From the NCBI GenBank assembly GCA_017433225.1, contig JAFRHS010000008.1, positions 1 through 64,000 of the forward strand: 64,000 nt of DNA, given 5' to 3'. Position 1 is the first letter of the stretch, and the number at the start of each line of letters is the position of its first letter. This document shows, piece after piece, positions 26,456 to 35,559 of this stretch. Made by a program: the position numbers and the translations under genes. The DNA is from Clostridia bacterium (GTDB lineage: Bacteria; Bacillota; Clostridia; Oscillospirales; Acutalibacteraceae). The notes under the pieces are model-generated. The model was not told the origin of the DNA. It searched no databases and saw only the letters and a list, made by a program, of their open reading frames with translations.

Positions 26456-27733
26456 TCAACTTTGCCCGAGGACCTTCTGAAACGCGCTCAGAGCGGCCGG
26501 GAAGTCCTCCTCCGGAAGGGCGGAGGGAAGAAGGGTCAGGCGGGCGGTCTGCCCGTCAAAGCTCTCCCAGAAGACGCTGAGACCGACGGCGTCGAAGTCC
26601 TCTTTCGTGCCGGAGAAGGGGACCGTGAGGCGGATCTGCAGGCCGTTTTCGCTGATGCGGCATTCCTCATACGAGAGGTTGTCCCGCAAAAGTTCATGGA
26701 AGCGTCGGGTCTTGGCCGTGGCGAAGCGGCGGATCTTTCGGATCTGCGCGCCGATGTGCCCGTCCCGGATATACCCGCAGAGGGCGATCTGCTCCGTTTT
26801 GCTGGCGGTCTGAGAGAAGCGCCAGATCTGCTCGTGATAGGCGTCCGCCAGGACCCGGGGCAGCACCATGAACGAGATGCGGATGCCGGGGGTCAGCACG
26901 TTCGCGAACGAACTCATGTAGACGACGTTGTCGGCGGTGGCCAGCGCGTAGAGGGACGGCGTCGGCCGGGAGGCGTACAGGAAGTCGTTGTCGTAATCGT
27001 CCTCCAGGACGAGCGCCGCATGCGCTTCGCTGTACTCGACGAGTTCGAGCCGCCGTTTCATGGGCATGACATCGCCGAAGCGGGTCATGTGGGAAGGGGA
27101 GACGTAGATGATCGTCGCGTCCTTGTCGCGGAAGTGGACGTCGAAGCCGTAGTTCCGGAACCGGGAGATGCCCTTCCGGAAACTCTGGTCCGGGAACGAG
27201 ACCGTCCGGTCCTTCGGGAGCAGGGTGCAGAGGATGTCGAGCAGCGTGTCGACACCGGCGCCGATAACGATCTGGTCCCGGTCGGCGATGACGTTCCGCT
27301 TCACGCGGATGTATTCGGCGATCGCGTCCCGCAGGTCCTCTTCGCCCTGGGGCTCACTGTACGAACAGAGCCGCTCTTTCTGCCGCAGGGCCGCGTTGAT
27401 GTACCGGTGCCAGAGGGCGACGTCGAAGCTCTCGAGGTCCGCGTCGCCGCTCGACAGGTCGAAGCGCGGCTTCACCTTGCCGGTGAAGTCCCGGGCCGGT
27501 TTCGGCGCCGCCGGCTTCGTGCCGGCTTTCCGGGACACATAGTAGCCGCTGCGGTCCGACGACAGGAGGAAGCCCTCCGCCTGCAGGGCGAAGTACGCGT
27601 TCTCGACCGTGGTCCGGCTGACGCCGTGGATGGCCGCCGCTTCGCGGATGGAAGGCAGACGGTCCCCGTGGCGGAGCTGGCCGTCCAGGATCCGTTCTTT
27701 ATAGTATTCGTAAAGCTCCAGATACTTCTTCAT
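26456..27733 (-). CDS. MocR/PdxR-type regulator lacking the PLP lysine
   Basis: A 425-residue protein with a GntR-type winged helix at residues 1-65 (RLPSIREAAAIHGVSRTTV) and a fold-type-I aminotransferase domain. The DDYDNDF motif (245-251) that contacts PLP is present, as is the FPDQSF region, but the Schiff-base lysine is missing: where MocR proteins have SFSK, this one reads SSFANVL with Asn278 (codon AAC). It is divergent from an ECF transporter S subunit, the usual arrangement for vitamin B6 regulators. PLP could bind only non-covalently, so it may sense another B6 vitamer or act differently. Confidence 0.85.
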   Translation of the reverse strand: MKKYLELYEYYKERILDGQLRHGDRLPSIREAAAIHGVSRTTVENAYFALQAEGFLLSSDRSGYYVSRKAGTKPAAPKPARDFTGKVKPRFDLSSGDADLESFDVALWHRYINAALRQKERLCSYSEPQGEEDLRDAIAEYIRVKRNVIADRDQIVIGAGVDTLLDILCTLLPKDRTVSFPDQSFRKGISRFRNYGFDVHFRDKDATIIYVSPSHMTRFGDVMPMKRRLELVEYSEAHAALVLEDDYDNDFLYASRPTPSLYALATADNVVYMSSFANVLTPGIRISFMVLPRVLADAYHEQIWRFSQTASKTEQIALCGYIRDGHIGAQIRKIRRFATAKTRRFHELLRDNLSYEECRISENGLQIRLTVPFSGTKEDFDAVGLSVFWESFDGQTARLTLLPSALPEEDFPAALSAFQKVLGQS

Positions 27734-27792
27734 GATGTTTTATCTGTCCTTTAAAAAATAGTCGAAATTGTCACTTTCTTTCATGCCAGTTA

Positions 27793-27804
27793 CAGTATAT
27801 ACTG
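27793..27804. promoter_or_regulatory. Candidate operator between mocR and the ECF S gene
   Basis: A perfect 12-bp palindrome, CAGTATATACTG, in the 121-bp divergent intergenic region; it includes -10-like TATACT on both strands. It is a natural candidate for MocR binding that controls both genes. Confidence 0.45.
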
Positions 27805-27854
27805 ACTTCAACTTCAGAGCAAGAAAAAGTACCGCATCGAAAGGAACATCACTT

Positions 27855-28418
27855 ATGACAAAACGCACGACGGCTTCGGCCGTATCCCGAAGCGGGGACG
27901 ACGTTCTGCGGCTGACGACTGCCGCAGTGGCGACCGCGCTCGTATTCCTGTTCACGTTTCTCATCAAGGTCCCGACGGCCCTCGGCTATGTCCACCTGGG
28001 CGACGCGTTCGTCCTGCTTTACGCCGCCGTCTCCGGCGACCCGCTGGCGCTCCTTGTCGGGGCACTCGGAGAAGGGCTCGCCGATGTGGCGGGCGGCTAT
28101 TTCCAGTACGCTCCCGCGACGGTCCTCATCAAGGCGCTGATCGCGCTGCCCGTCTTCCTGAATGCCCGAAAAGAGCGTTCGGAGCACCGGGACGCGGAGC
28201 ACGGACACCGGATCCTGACCGCGAAGACCTTACTGTGGTCGCTCGTGTCCATTCCGGTCACCCTCGGCGGATACTTCCTGACCGACTACCTTCTGAGCGG
28301 GGCCTACGCCTTCGCGGCGCTCTGGTCCAACGGCGTCCAGGCCGTCGGCAGCGTCCTCGTGTTCGCCGTCCTTGCGATCGCCTTTGAAAAGAGCCGCCTC
28401 GAACAGCGCCTGCGGTGA
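27855..28418 (+). CDS. ECF transporter S component, probably for a vitamin B6 vitamer
   Basis: A 187-residue membrane protein with about six hydrophobic helices, the size and pattern of energy-coupling-factor substrate-binding subunits. The segment LGYVHLGDAFVLLYAAVSGDPLALLVGALGEGLADVAGGY matches ECF S proteins of the YhlD/PdxU-like type (read in parts: YVHLGDAFVLL, GALGEGLADV). It should work with the shared EcfA-A'-T module, not encoded here. The B6 assignment rests only on the divergent MocR gene. The start at 27,855 has AAGGAAC upstream; an earlier in-frame ATG lies inside the intergenic promoter region. Confidence 0.75.
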   Translation: MTKRTTASAVSRSGDDVLRLTTAAVATALVFLFTFLIKVPTALGYVHLGDAFVLLYAAVSGDPLALLVGALGEGLADVAGGYFQYAPATVLIKALIALPVFLNARKERSEHRDAEHGHRILTAKTLLWSLVSIPVTLGGYFLTDYLLSGAYAFAALWSNGVQAVGSVLVFAVLAIAFEKSRLEQRLR

Positions 28419-28442
28419 ATCGCCCAAAGGAATACAAAACAA

Positions 28443-28480
28443 AACGTGCCATCCTTTTCGGAGGATGACACGTTGTTTTT
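28443..28480. terminator. Bidirectional terminator
   Basis: AACGTGCCATCC and GGATGACACGTT pair with one mismatch, followed by GTTTTT on plus and GTTTTGTTTT on minus; it lies between the convergent ECF S and acyltransferase genes. Confidence 0.8.
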
Positions 28481-29522
28481 ATTCACTCGCTTTTCCGCGC
28501 TTCGGCCGGAGCTTTTCGAGCCATGGCCAGGGGTCCAGCAGGGCATTCACCGGGACCGTGAAGGGTTTCCAGGAGAACAGGTAGGTGAGGGCGAACATCA
28601 GCACGACGGACAGGAGCAGGTGGTACCAGAAGGACCGGTGGATGAAATCGACCGCCCAGTCCATGTGGATGATGACGTCGAGGACCGGCAGATGCCAGAA
28701 GTAGACGGACAGGGTCCGGGCACCGAGTTCGGTCATGTGAGGGACCGAGAACCGGGGCACCAGTGTGAAGAACCCGAGGATGACCAGCGCACTGATGGCG
28801 TAGGCGAGGGCGCGGAAGACGAACTCTGCCGGGCCGAGCGCGTTCGGGATCTCGTCGTAGTTGTTCTGTCCCGTAAAGAGCCGCCGCAGGAGATAGACCT
28901 GCTTGTCGAGGACGAAACACAGGACGAACCACAAAAGGAACACAAACGCTCCTCCGGCGCGGACGGCCTTTTTGTCGAGGAACTCTGCGAGCCTGTTCCG
29001 GTCCAGCATATAGCCCGCATAGAAAAACGGGAAGAACACGATGATCCGGGAGAGGGAGAACCCTTCGCTGATGAAGGGGACATACCCGACCGCGAGACCG
29101 ACGACGATGGTTGCCGGGAACACGTACTTCGGCGGGTACTTTCTCAGAAGCCAGGCGATGGAGTACGACGCGAACAGGGCCAGCATGAACCAGGAAATCT
29201 TGTTCTGGTTGTAGAAACTGAACCCGTGCTCCGGCTTCCGGACGTGGATGGACAGGTCCCGGAAGAACCCGAGGACCAGACAGACCAGCACGTAGGGCAG
29301 GAGCTTTTTCCAGTTGTATTTGTCCGCCTGTACGGTCCGTTTGGAGAACAGGCCGGAGATGAAGAGGAACGCCGGCATGTGAAAACTGTAGATGAACAGG
29401 AAGAGGCTCCGGTCCAGCCAGTAGTATTCACATCCCCGTTCGATGGCGTGCCCGAGGACGACGAGAAGGATCAGAAGAAACTTTGCATTGTCCCATCGGG
29501 GGTCTCGTTTGGCAGTAGGCAG
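28479..29522 (-). CDS. Membrane acyltransferase (acyltransferase 3 family), non-ATG start
   Basis: An integral membrane O-acyltransferase with about ten hydrophobic helices that decorates surface sugars with acetyl or related groups. The first ATG of the frame is at 29,378, but conserved sequence continues upstream without a stop: RWDNAKFLLILLVVLGHAIE, holding the catalytic-type His of the family, then IYSFHMPAFLFISGLFSKR. No ATG, GTG or TTG exists in that extension; the best start is CTG at 29,520-29,522, about ten bases after AGAAAGGAT, giving 347 residues, a normal length. It follows the SDR gene on the minus strand with a 4-bp gap, in the same operon as the cytidylyltransferase and TagF-like genes. 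Confidence 0.78.
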   Translation of the reverse strand: MPTAKRDPRWDNAKFLLILLVVLGHAIERGCEYYWLDRSLFLFIYSFHMPAFLFISGLFSKRTVQADKYNWKKLLPYVLVCLVLGFFRDLSIHVRKPEHGFSFYNQNKISWFMLALFASYSIAWLLRKYPPKYVFPATIVVGLAVGYVPFISEGFSLSRIIVFFPFFYAGYMLDRNRLAEFLDKKAVRAGGAFVFLLWFVLCFVLDKQVYLLRRLFTGQNNYDEIPNALGPAEFVFRALAYAISALVILGFFTLVPRFSVPHMTELGARTLSVYFWHLPVLDVIIHMDWAVDFIHRSFWYHLLLSVVLMFALTYLFSWKPFTVPVNALLDPWPWLEKLRPKRGKASE

Positions 29523-29526
29523 AGGA

Positions 29527-30591
29527 TCAGATCCTTTCTCTCATGCTGCGAATGGTGCGGCGGAACATATCTTCCATACCGACCGAGGGGACGTATCCGA
29601 TGGACTTCAGTTTCGACGCGTCCAGCCGGATGATCATTTGCGGGTTATAGCCGAAGGAAGCGAGGTCCTCCGGGATCTCGATACGAACGTTGACACCGGC
29701 TTCCGGCTCGAGGCCGGCGACCAGTTCCGCCATCTCGCGGATGGAGCAGGCGGTGTCCATATTGGTGACGTTGTAAGCCTCTCCGCTCTCACCCTTCAGA
29801 AGGATGGTGTAGAGGGCGCAGACCGCGTCGGCGGTATAGCAGTAGCTGCGGACCGTGGAGCCGTCCGTGTGGAGAACGATGTCTTTCTTCTCCATGAGAC
29901 AGCGGGCGAACTCCGCAAAGACACGGCCGTCGTGGTATTCGACCCCGGCGCCGAAGGTCTGGGAGAGACGGGCCACCTTGACCGGCACGCCATACTCGGA
30001 GGCGTAGGACGCGCAGAGGCATTCCACCATCCGTTTGCCTTCGGAGTAGCTGCTCCGCACGGAGAGGGGATCGATGAGCCCGTAGTCTGACTCGGAAATG
30101 GTCGGGTTCTTCCCGTCCGGCACGCCGTACACTTCGAGAGAGGAGAGGTATACCATGCCGGAGACCTGTTTGTCTCTCGCGAACTGAAGCAGACGGTCGG
30201 TGCCGTAGATGGCGGTCTGGATGGTCTCGACCGGGCTCTCGACGAAGAACTTCGAACCGGTGGCGCTGGCGCCGTGGACGACGTAGTCGACCGGCCTGTC
30301 GTATTCGACGGGACGGGAGAGGTCGCCGATGACGAAGTCGAGCTTCTCGTTCGGAAGCACGTCTTCGAATATCATCTGAGCCTTCTGCTCATTGCGGATG
30401 AAGGCGGCTACCGTGATGTCCGCATCGTAGAGGCGATTTGCCTCGAGCAGAGTCCGGACCATCTGCGAACCGATGAGACCGGTGGCTCCGGTGATGAAGA
30501 CGGTCTTCCCGGAAAGTGCCGGGAGCAGGCCGTTGTCATTCAGTGTTTTTGCGCAGAGGGCCATGTCCTCCCGCAGTACAGAATCGGTCAT
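29527..30591 (-). CDS. NAD-dependent epimerase/dehydratase (extended SDR)
   Basis: A 354-residue extended short-chain dehydrogenase acting on a nucleotide sugar or alditol. The cofactor motif is TGATGLIGSQM (about 35-45); the catalytic Ser-Ser before EVYG and the YSEGK pair (Tyr, Lys) are present, and the layout is close to UDP-glucuronate decarboxylases and related epimerases. Because it follows a CDP-forming cytidylyltransferase gene by 2 bp, a CDP-linked substrate is possible. The N-terminal 25 residues before the Rossmann fold are an extra helix. Confidence 0.85.
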   Translation of the reverse strand: MTDSVLREDMALCAKTLNDNGLLPALSGKTVFITGATGLIGSQMVRTLLEANRLYDADITVAAFIRNEQKAQMIFEDVLPNEKLDFVIGDLSRPVEYDRPVDYVVHGASATGSKFFVESPVETIQTAIYGTDRLLQFARDKQVSGMVYLSSLEVYGVPDGKNPTISESDYGLIDPLSVRSSYSEGKRMVECLCASYASEYGVPVKVARLSQTFGAGVEYHDGRVFAEFARCLMEKKDIVLHTDGSTVRSYCYTADAVCALYTILLKGESGEAYNVTNMDTACSIREMAELVAGLEPEAGVNVRIEIPEDLASFGYNPQMIIRLDASKLKSIGYVPSVGMEDMFRRTIRSMRERI

Positions 30592-30593
30592 GG

Positions 30594-31373
30594 TCAGCTC
30601 TCTTTCGGTTTGCGGAAGGTGTTGATCTTCGTGCGGTTGCCGTTGGTGAGACCGAAGCCGAAGGTCTGCTCGTTCTCACGATATTGCAGGAGCGCACGGA
30701 ACATGTATACGTCTTCCGGTGTGGTGACTTTGATGTTGCCCCGGTTGCCTTCCACCATGTGGACGGGGATGCCCAGCGTGTGGCAGATGGTGCAGTTGTC
30801 GACCATGTTCTCGTAACCGTTTTCCGTGGCACGGATGCGGTCGTGCGCCGCAATGATGTCTTTCAGGACAAAGGTCTGGGGAGCCTGCGCCGCAAAGGTG
30901 TCTTTCCGGTAGGGGACCTGATCGACGCCCTCGCCGTCATGGCTCAGAAGGATGGTCTCATAGCAGGGGGTGCAGGTGATGGCATTGCCCTTTTCCTTCG
31001 CGGTCTCGATGTTCTCGGTGATGACATCGTAAGAGACGAAGGGACGAACGCCGTCGTGGAGCAGCACGATGCTGTCGTCGGGGTTCTCGGACTCGGCCTT
31101 CTTCAAAAGATTGTAGATGGTATCCTGCGCGCTGGAACCGCCCGGGATGACTTCCGCCACCTTGGTGAGGCGGTACTCTTCACAGAGGGATTCCACGTAC
31201 GGGATGTAGTCTTCCAGGGTGGAGATGTAGATCTTGTCGATCTTCGTGTGCCACTGGAACAGACGGACCGTGTGGACGAGGACCGGCATGGAGTTGATCT
31301 CGAGGAACTGTTTCGGGATACCGGCACCCATGCGGACGCCGCTGCCGCCGGCAAAGATCAGAGCGATATTCAT
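30594..31373 (-). CDS. IspD/TarI-family cytidylyltransferase
   Basis: A 259-residue CTP-dependent nucleotidyltransferase. The CTP-binding motif AGGSGVRMGAGIPKQF is at the N-terminus, with HDGVRPF and VTTPEDVYMF further on. Context (a TagF-like polymerase upstream, an SDR downstream) points to activation of an alditol or sugar phosphate as its CDP derivative for a teichoic-acid-like polymer (as TarI does for ribitol 5-phosphate), more than to isoprenoid synthesis. The C-terminus is about 20 residues longer than IspD, with a basic tail. Confidence 0.85.
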   Translation of the reverse strand: MNIALIFAGGSGVRMGAGIPKQFLEINSMPVLVHTVRLFQWHTKIDKIYISTLEDYIPYVESLCEEYRLTKVAEVIPGGSSAQDTIYNLLKKAESENPDDSIVLLHDGVRPFVSYDVITENIETAKEKGNAITCTPCYETILLSHDGEGVDQVPYRKDTFAAQAPQTFVLKDIIAAHDRIRATENGYENMVDNCTICHTLGIPVHMVEGNRGNIKVTTPEDVYMFRALLQYRENEQTFGFGLTNGNRTKINTFRKPKES

Positions 31374-31397
31374 AAAGGGATCCTCCTTTTGGTTTGC

Positions 31398-33251
31398 TTA
31401 GTCGTGGGTGTCCTGTTTCTCTTCCTCGTCGTCCGTTTCCTCACGGGGCGTCAGGGAGGAGAAGTCGAGGTGGCGAAGCAGTTCGACACCGTCTTCGACC
31501 GCTTTGATGTCCGCCTGAAGGTCTTCCGGGATATTGCCGAGGACGATCCAGTCGATGACGCGGTCGGAGGCGCCGGAGTCGATGTAATCGAAGTGGACAT
31601 CGACATACTCTTCGACTTTTTCGTAGTCGAAATCTTCGTTCTCCAGGGCGGTCATGACTTCGTCGAAGGTGTGGCAGACCTTGCCCGGCGCCGACTCCTC
31701 GTAGTCGCGGTGGAAGCCGCGGGAGAAGGAGTACTGGATCTCGTCGAAGGCGAAGAACAGCATGGGCTTTCTCATGAGGGAGAACTCGAAGATGTTCGAC
31801 GAGTAGTCCGTGATGAGCAGGTCGGTCTTGTAGAACAGGTCGTTGATGTTGGGGTATTTGTTGACATCGACGAACTTGTCGCTGTGTTCTTTTTTGATGG
31901 GGACCGGTTCGGAGACCCAGGGGTGCATCTTGAAGAGGACCACGGTGTCGTCTCCGCAGAATTCATAGAGCCGGTCGAAGTCGATGAGGTTGTAGGGGTA
32001 GTGGGCGTCGAAGTGGTTCTTGCCCCGGTAGGTGGGCGCGAAGAGGATGACCCGTTTGCCGTCGATCATCGGGAACTGCTCGAGCAGTTCTTTCTCCTTC
32101 TGTGCCCGGTAGTCCGGGTCGAGGAACTCGTCCATACGCGGCATGCCGGTGGGGAGGACGTTCTCCGTGTTGATGCCCCAGACTTCGGAGAAGAAGTGGG
32201 CGATGTGCCGGCTGCCGGCGATGCCGTATTTGTACTGGCGGTGACAGCCGTTCGGAGCGGGACAGCCCGTGTGGCCCCAGCGGCTGTAGCCGGAGGATTT
32301 GAACCCCGCGCCGGCGTGCCAGAGCTGGATGAGAGTGGTGTCTTCGTTCAGGAAGATCCAGTCGAGGATGGGGGCGTGGTCGTCGATGAAGATCATGTCA
32401 GACTTGGCCATCTTCCAGAGGACCTTGAGCCAGCTCGGGATGCCGTAATGGGGGTTCGCCACCGTGGCGCGGGCGGAGTAGATGATATCGTAATCTTTGT
32501 CCATCCCGCGTTCGACCATGCGGTCGGCCACACTCATGATGTTGGTGCCGAGCTTTTCGCTCTGTTCACTCATAAAGAGGATGGTCGGTTTGGCATTCTT
32601 TCCGCGGAACAGACGGTTGATGTCGTGAGAGGTGTTGTAATCCCAGATCATGAACCGCCGGCCGGCTTTGACATAGCGTTTGTGGAGGTTCTTTTTGAAC
32701 TTCGCCATGCCCGTCGGGTTGTTTTCCTGACGGTCATCGACATTGAAGACTTTGAGGCCGGACTTCGTGAGGTCCATGATGTTGAGGATGATGCCGAGAT
32801 CTTCCTCGTCTTCGGTGACAGAGAAATTGACACAGTACCCTTTGGTCTTGTTGTTGTGCAGGAACGTCCGGGAATGCTCCTGGAGTTTCGGGGCGAGTTC
32901 CGGCGCCACTTCCGGAGCACAGAGGATGTCCGTGCCCTGGCAGGCATAGATGGTGTAGGTGCCGGTGGGCACACACATGACGGCACCGGTGTTCGTTACG
33001 TTCAGGGACAGGCGGTAGGTGTGCTCATCGAGCCGTTCCGCTTTGTATTTCGCGTTGGCCATCAGGAAGGCCGCGACGAGATAGAAGTCGAGCGGTTTCG
33101 ACGGGTCGAAACGGTCTGAATAGTCCACTTTCACGGTGAGGTGCATGTGGATCCGCTCCCATTCGATCTCCGTGATGGTGGCCGAAATGAGATGTTCATC
33201 GATCCGGTTCTTCATGAGGATCTTGCCGGTTTGCTTGGAATTGTCTGCCAT
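31398..33251 (-). CDS. CDP-glycerol glycerophosphotransferase family protein (TagF-like)
   Basis: A 617-residue polymerase of the TagF/TarL family, which builds poly(alditol-phosphate) chains at the membrane. N-terminal 170-190 residues form a beta-rich domain; the catalytic part has IQLWHAGAGFKSSGYSRWG (His of the active site), GMPRMDEF, ILFAPTYRGKNHFD, FKMHPWVSE and LLITDYSSNIFEFSL, the conserved donor-binding motifs. The C-terminus is acidic (EETDDEEEKQD). It is the first gene of the minus-strand operon. Whether the unit is glycerol or ribitol phosphate cannot be said. Confidence 0.88.
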   Translation of the reverse strand: MADNSKQTGKILMKNRIDEHLISATITEIEWERIHMHLTVKVDYSDRFDPSKPLDFYLVAAFLMANAKYKAERLDEHTYRLSLNVTNTGAVMCVPTGTYTIYACQGTDILCAPEVAPELAPKLQEHSRTFLHNNKTKGYCVNFSVTEDEEDLGIILNIMDLTKSGLKVFNVDDRQENNPTGMAKFKKNLHKRYVKAGRRFMIWDYNTSHDINRLFRGKNAKPTILFMSEQSEKLGTNIMSVADRMVERGMDKDYDIIYSARATVANPHYGIPSWLKVLWKMAKSDMIFIDDHAPILDWIFLNEDTTLIQLWHAGAGFKSSGYSRWGHTGCPAPNGCHRQYKYGIAGSRHIAHFFSEVWGINTENVLPTGMPRMDEFLDPDYRAQKEKELLEQFPMIDGKRVILFAPTYRGKNHFDAHYPYNLIDFDRLYEFCGDDTVVLFKMHPWVSEPVPIKKEHSDKFVDVNKYPNINDLFYKTDLLITDYSSNIFEFSLMRKPMLFFAFDEIQYSFSRGFHRDYEESAPGKVCHTFDEVMTALENEDFDYEKVEEYVDVHFDYIDSGASDRVIDWIVLGNIPEDLQADIKAVEDGVELLRHLDFSSLTPREETDDEEEKQDTHD

Positions 33252-33367
33252 AAGTAGAACGCCCTTCCTAAATATTCATTAAATTATAACATATATGGCA
33301 TGGCCTTTTCCATAGAATTCGATGACCATTTGTGTTAAGATAGCGATATACGTTGGGAGGTGCTTCT

Positions 33368-35548
33368 ATGAGTCTGGAACGACCGGATTATCTGAATGAA
33401 AGTTCCCCGGCAGACCCCGATCTCAACATCAGAGAAGAACCTTCGGTCGCCAACGTCGACGAACCGCCCCGCTATGAAGTGGCGTTTTTCTCGCCCGAAT
33501 TCATGGAGGTCATCGAAGAGAACCGCCGTATGGAGCACGAACTGCTGGAGCACTGGCAGAGCGATGCGGAAAGCGGAGACCCGGAAGCGCAGCTGCAGAT
33601 GGGGATCAACCATCTGTACGGCATCGGCGGCGTCGAACGGGACGACCGGAAAGCATTCGAATATTTTGAGGCGGCCGGGTCAGGCAGTCCCGCGGCGGAC
33701 TACTGGCTGGGTCTCTGTTATATGAACGGCCTCGGCACCGGCGAGGACCCCGTCAAAGGCTTTGAACTGCTCAAACAGGCGGGTGACCACGAAGACCCGC
33801 TGGCGCTCTGCGCCCTCGGTGCCTGTTATGAGAACGGCATCGGAACGGAGCAGGACCTGAAAGAAGCGGTGTTCTGCTATACAGCGGCGATGGACCGCGG
33901 TTCCGTCGAAGCGGCATTCCAGCTGGCGGAACTCTATTTCCTCGGCAGCGGTGTCGAACGGGACGATCAAAAAGCGCTGGAACTCTACCGGAAAGCCGCG
34001 GAAGGCGGCGACCACCGGGCGCTGTTCATGCTGGGCTTCTGCTTCGAGACCGGAGCCGGCGTGGAGCGGGACCCGGAAAAAGCGGCTGCCCTTTACCGGG
34101 AAGCGGCACAGAAAGGGGTCCCGGAAGCGAACTGTTTCCTCGGTGTCCTGTATTTCAACGGAAAAGGGGTTCCCCAGGATCGGGAAGAGGCCGTCCGTCT
34201 GTTCCGCCTCTCTGCCGATGAGGGGTTTCCGAGAGCCAATTACCTGCTCGGGTACTGCTATGACTTCGGCAACGGAGTCGGGCCCGATCTCGAAAAAGCG
34301 CTCGAATACTACTGGAAAGCCGCGGAACGCGGCGATGTCGACGGCATGTACCAGATTGCCCTCTGCTGCGAGACCGGCCACGGGACCGCGCAGAACTATG
34401 AAAAGGCGGCAGAATGGTACGAAAAAGCCGCCATGGCGGGCGACCCCCGTTCCATGGTCCGGCTCGGCGTCCTTTCGGAGGCGGGCAACGGTGTCCCCCG
34501 GGACGAATCGAAAGCGGTCTCCTGGTATCAGATGGCTGCCGGCCTCGGCAACGCGGAAGGGATGACGAACCTCGCGGTCCTGCTGCGGCAGGGGCGGGGG
34601 ACCGATCCCGATCCCCGGGAAGCGGCGCGGCTTCTGGAAACCGCTTCGGAACAGATGAATCCCCGTGCGATGTACCTGAACGGTCTGCTCTGCCTCGACG
34701 GCGATGAACAACACCCGAGAGACGAGCGCCACGCGTTCCGTCTGTTCCTCGACGCCGCGGAAGCCGGCTACGAAAAGGCCTGGTACGCGGTCGCCCATTG
34801 CCGGGAAAACGGCATCGGCACGCTGGCGAATCCTGTCCGGGCGGCCACAGATTACCGGCTTGCGGCAGAATACGGCCTGCCGGATGCCCAGTTCCGTTAT
34901 GCGGTCCTGCTCCGCCTCGGCGAAGTCGTCCGTCAGAACGATGAAGAATCTTTCCGATGGCTCAGCAAAGCGGCGGCCCAGGGACATCCGGACGCCATCT
35001 GTGAACTCGGATATTATTACGATAAAGGCATTGCCGTGTCGAAAGACCCCATTCGGGCACGGCACCTCTTTGAAGAGTCTGCCTCTCTCGGCTGCGCCCG
35101 TGCCATGACCAATCTGGCCCAGCTCTATGCGGTCGGACGGGGCGTTGAACCGGACGAGGAAAAAGCGGTCGATCTGTTCCTGCAGGCGGCCGATGCCGGC
35201 GACCCCTTCGCCATGACCCGCATCGGTGAGATGTATGAACGCGGGGTCGGCGTCAAACAGAAAAAAGACCTGTCCAAGGCTCTCTACTGGTATCGGAGAG
35301 CTTCCAAAGGCGGCGACCTGATTGCCTCGGGAGCCCTGGAACGCATGCGCGTCATGTTCCGCGATTCCTTCCGGCAGTCGCTTCTGGCCACTCTGATCCT
35401 GTCCGGCGCCGGACTCCTGTCGCTGATCCTGCACCTTGCCGGGGTCCTCCCGACGGTGACCGGCATCCTTGCGGGCGTCTGCCTCCTCGGCGACCTTGCG
35501 GTCGTCGGCCGGACCGCTCCGCTCCTGAAACAGTATTTTGATTTTTGA
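33368..35548 (+). CDS. Large Sel1-repeat protein with C-terminal membrane anchor
   Basis: A 726-residue protein. An acidic N-terminal region (1-65) is followed by about sixteen Sel1-like alpha-solenoid repeats of 36 residues (for example ALGACYENGIGTEQDLKEA and LAQLYAVGRGVEPDEEKA), to about residue 650, then two hydrophobic helices near the C-terminus (around 670-690 and 695-712). SLR proteins are adaptors for multiprotein complexes; this one would sit in the cytoplasm tethered to the membrane. Start ATG 33,368 with GGGAGGTG upstream. The DUF308 gene follows 11 bp later, so the two are probably one operon. Confidence 0.88.
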   Translation: MSLERPDYLNESSPADPDLNIREEPSVANVDEPPRYEVAFFSPEFMEVIEENRRMEHELLEHWQSDAESGDPEAQLQMGINHLYGIGGVERDDRKAFEYFEAAGSGSPAADYWLGLCYMNGLGTGEDPVKGFELLKQAGDHEDPLALCALGACYENGIGTEQDLKEAVFCYTAAMDRGSVEAAFQLAELYFLGSGVERDDQKALELYRKAAEGGDHRALFMLGFCFETGAGVERDPEKAAALYREAAQKGVPEANCFLGVLYFNGKGVPQDREEAVRLFRLSADEGFPRANYLLGYCYDFGNGVGPDLEKALEYYWKAAERGDVDGMYQIALCCETGHGTAQNYEKAAEWYEKAAMAGDPRSMVRLGVLSEAGNGVPRDESKAVSWYQMAAGLGNAEGMTNLAVLLRQGRGTDPDPREAARLLETASEQMNPRAMYLNGLLCLDGDEQHPRDERHAFRLFLDAAEAGYEKAWYAVAHCRENGIGTLANPVRAATDYRLAAEYGLPDAQFRYAVLLRLGEVVRQNDEESFRWLSKAAAQGHPDAICELGYYYDKGIAVSKDPIRARHLFEESASLGCARAMTNLAQLYAVGRGVEPDEEKAVDLFLQAADAGDPFAMTRIGEMYERGVGVKQKKDLSKALYWYRRASKGGDLIASGALERMRVMFRDSFRQSLLATLILSGAGLLSLILHLAGVLPTVTGILAGVCLLGDLAVVGRTAPLLKQYFDF

Positions 35549-35559
35549 GGTGATACAGT

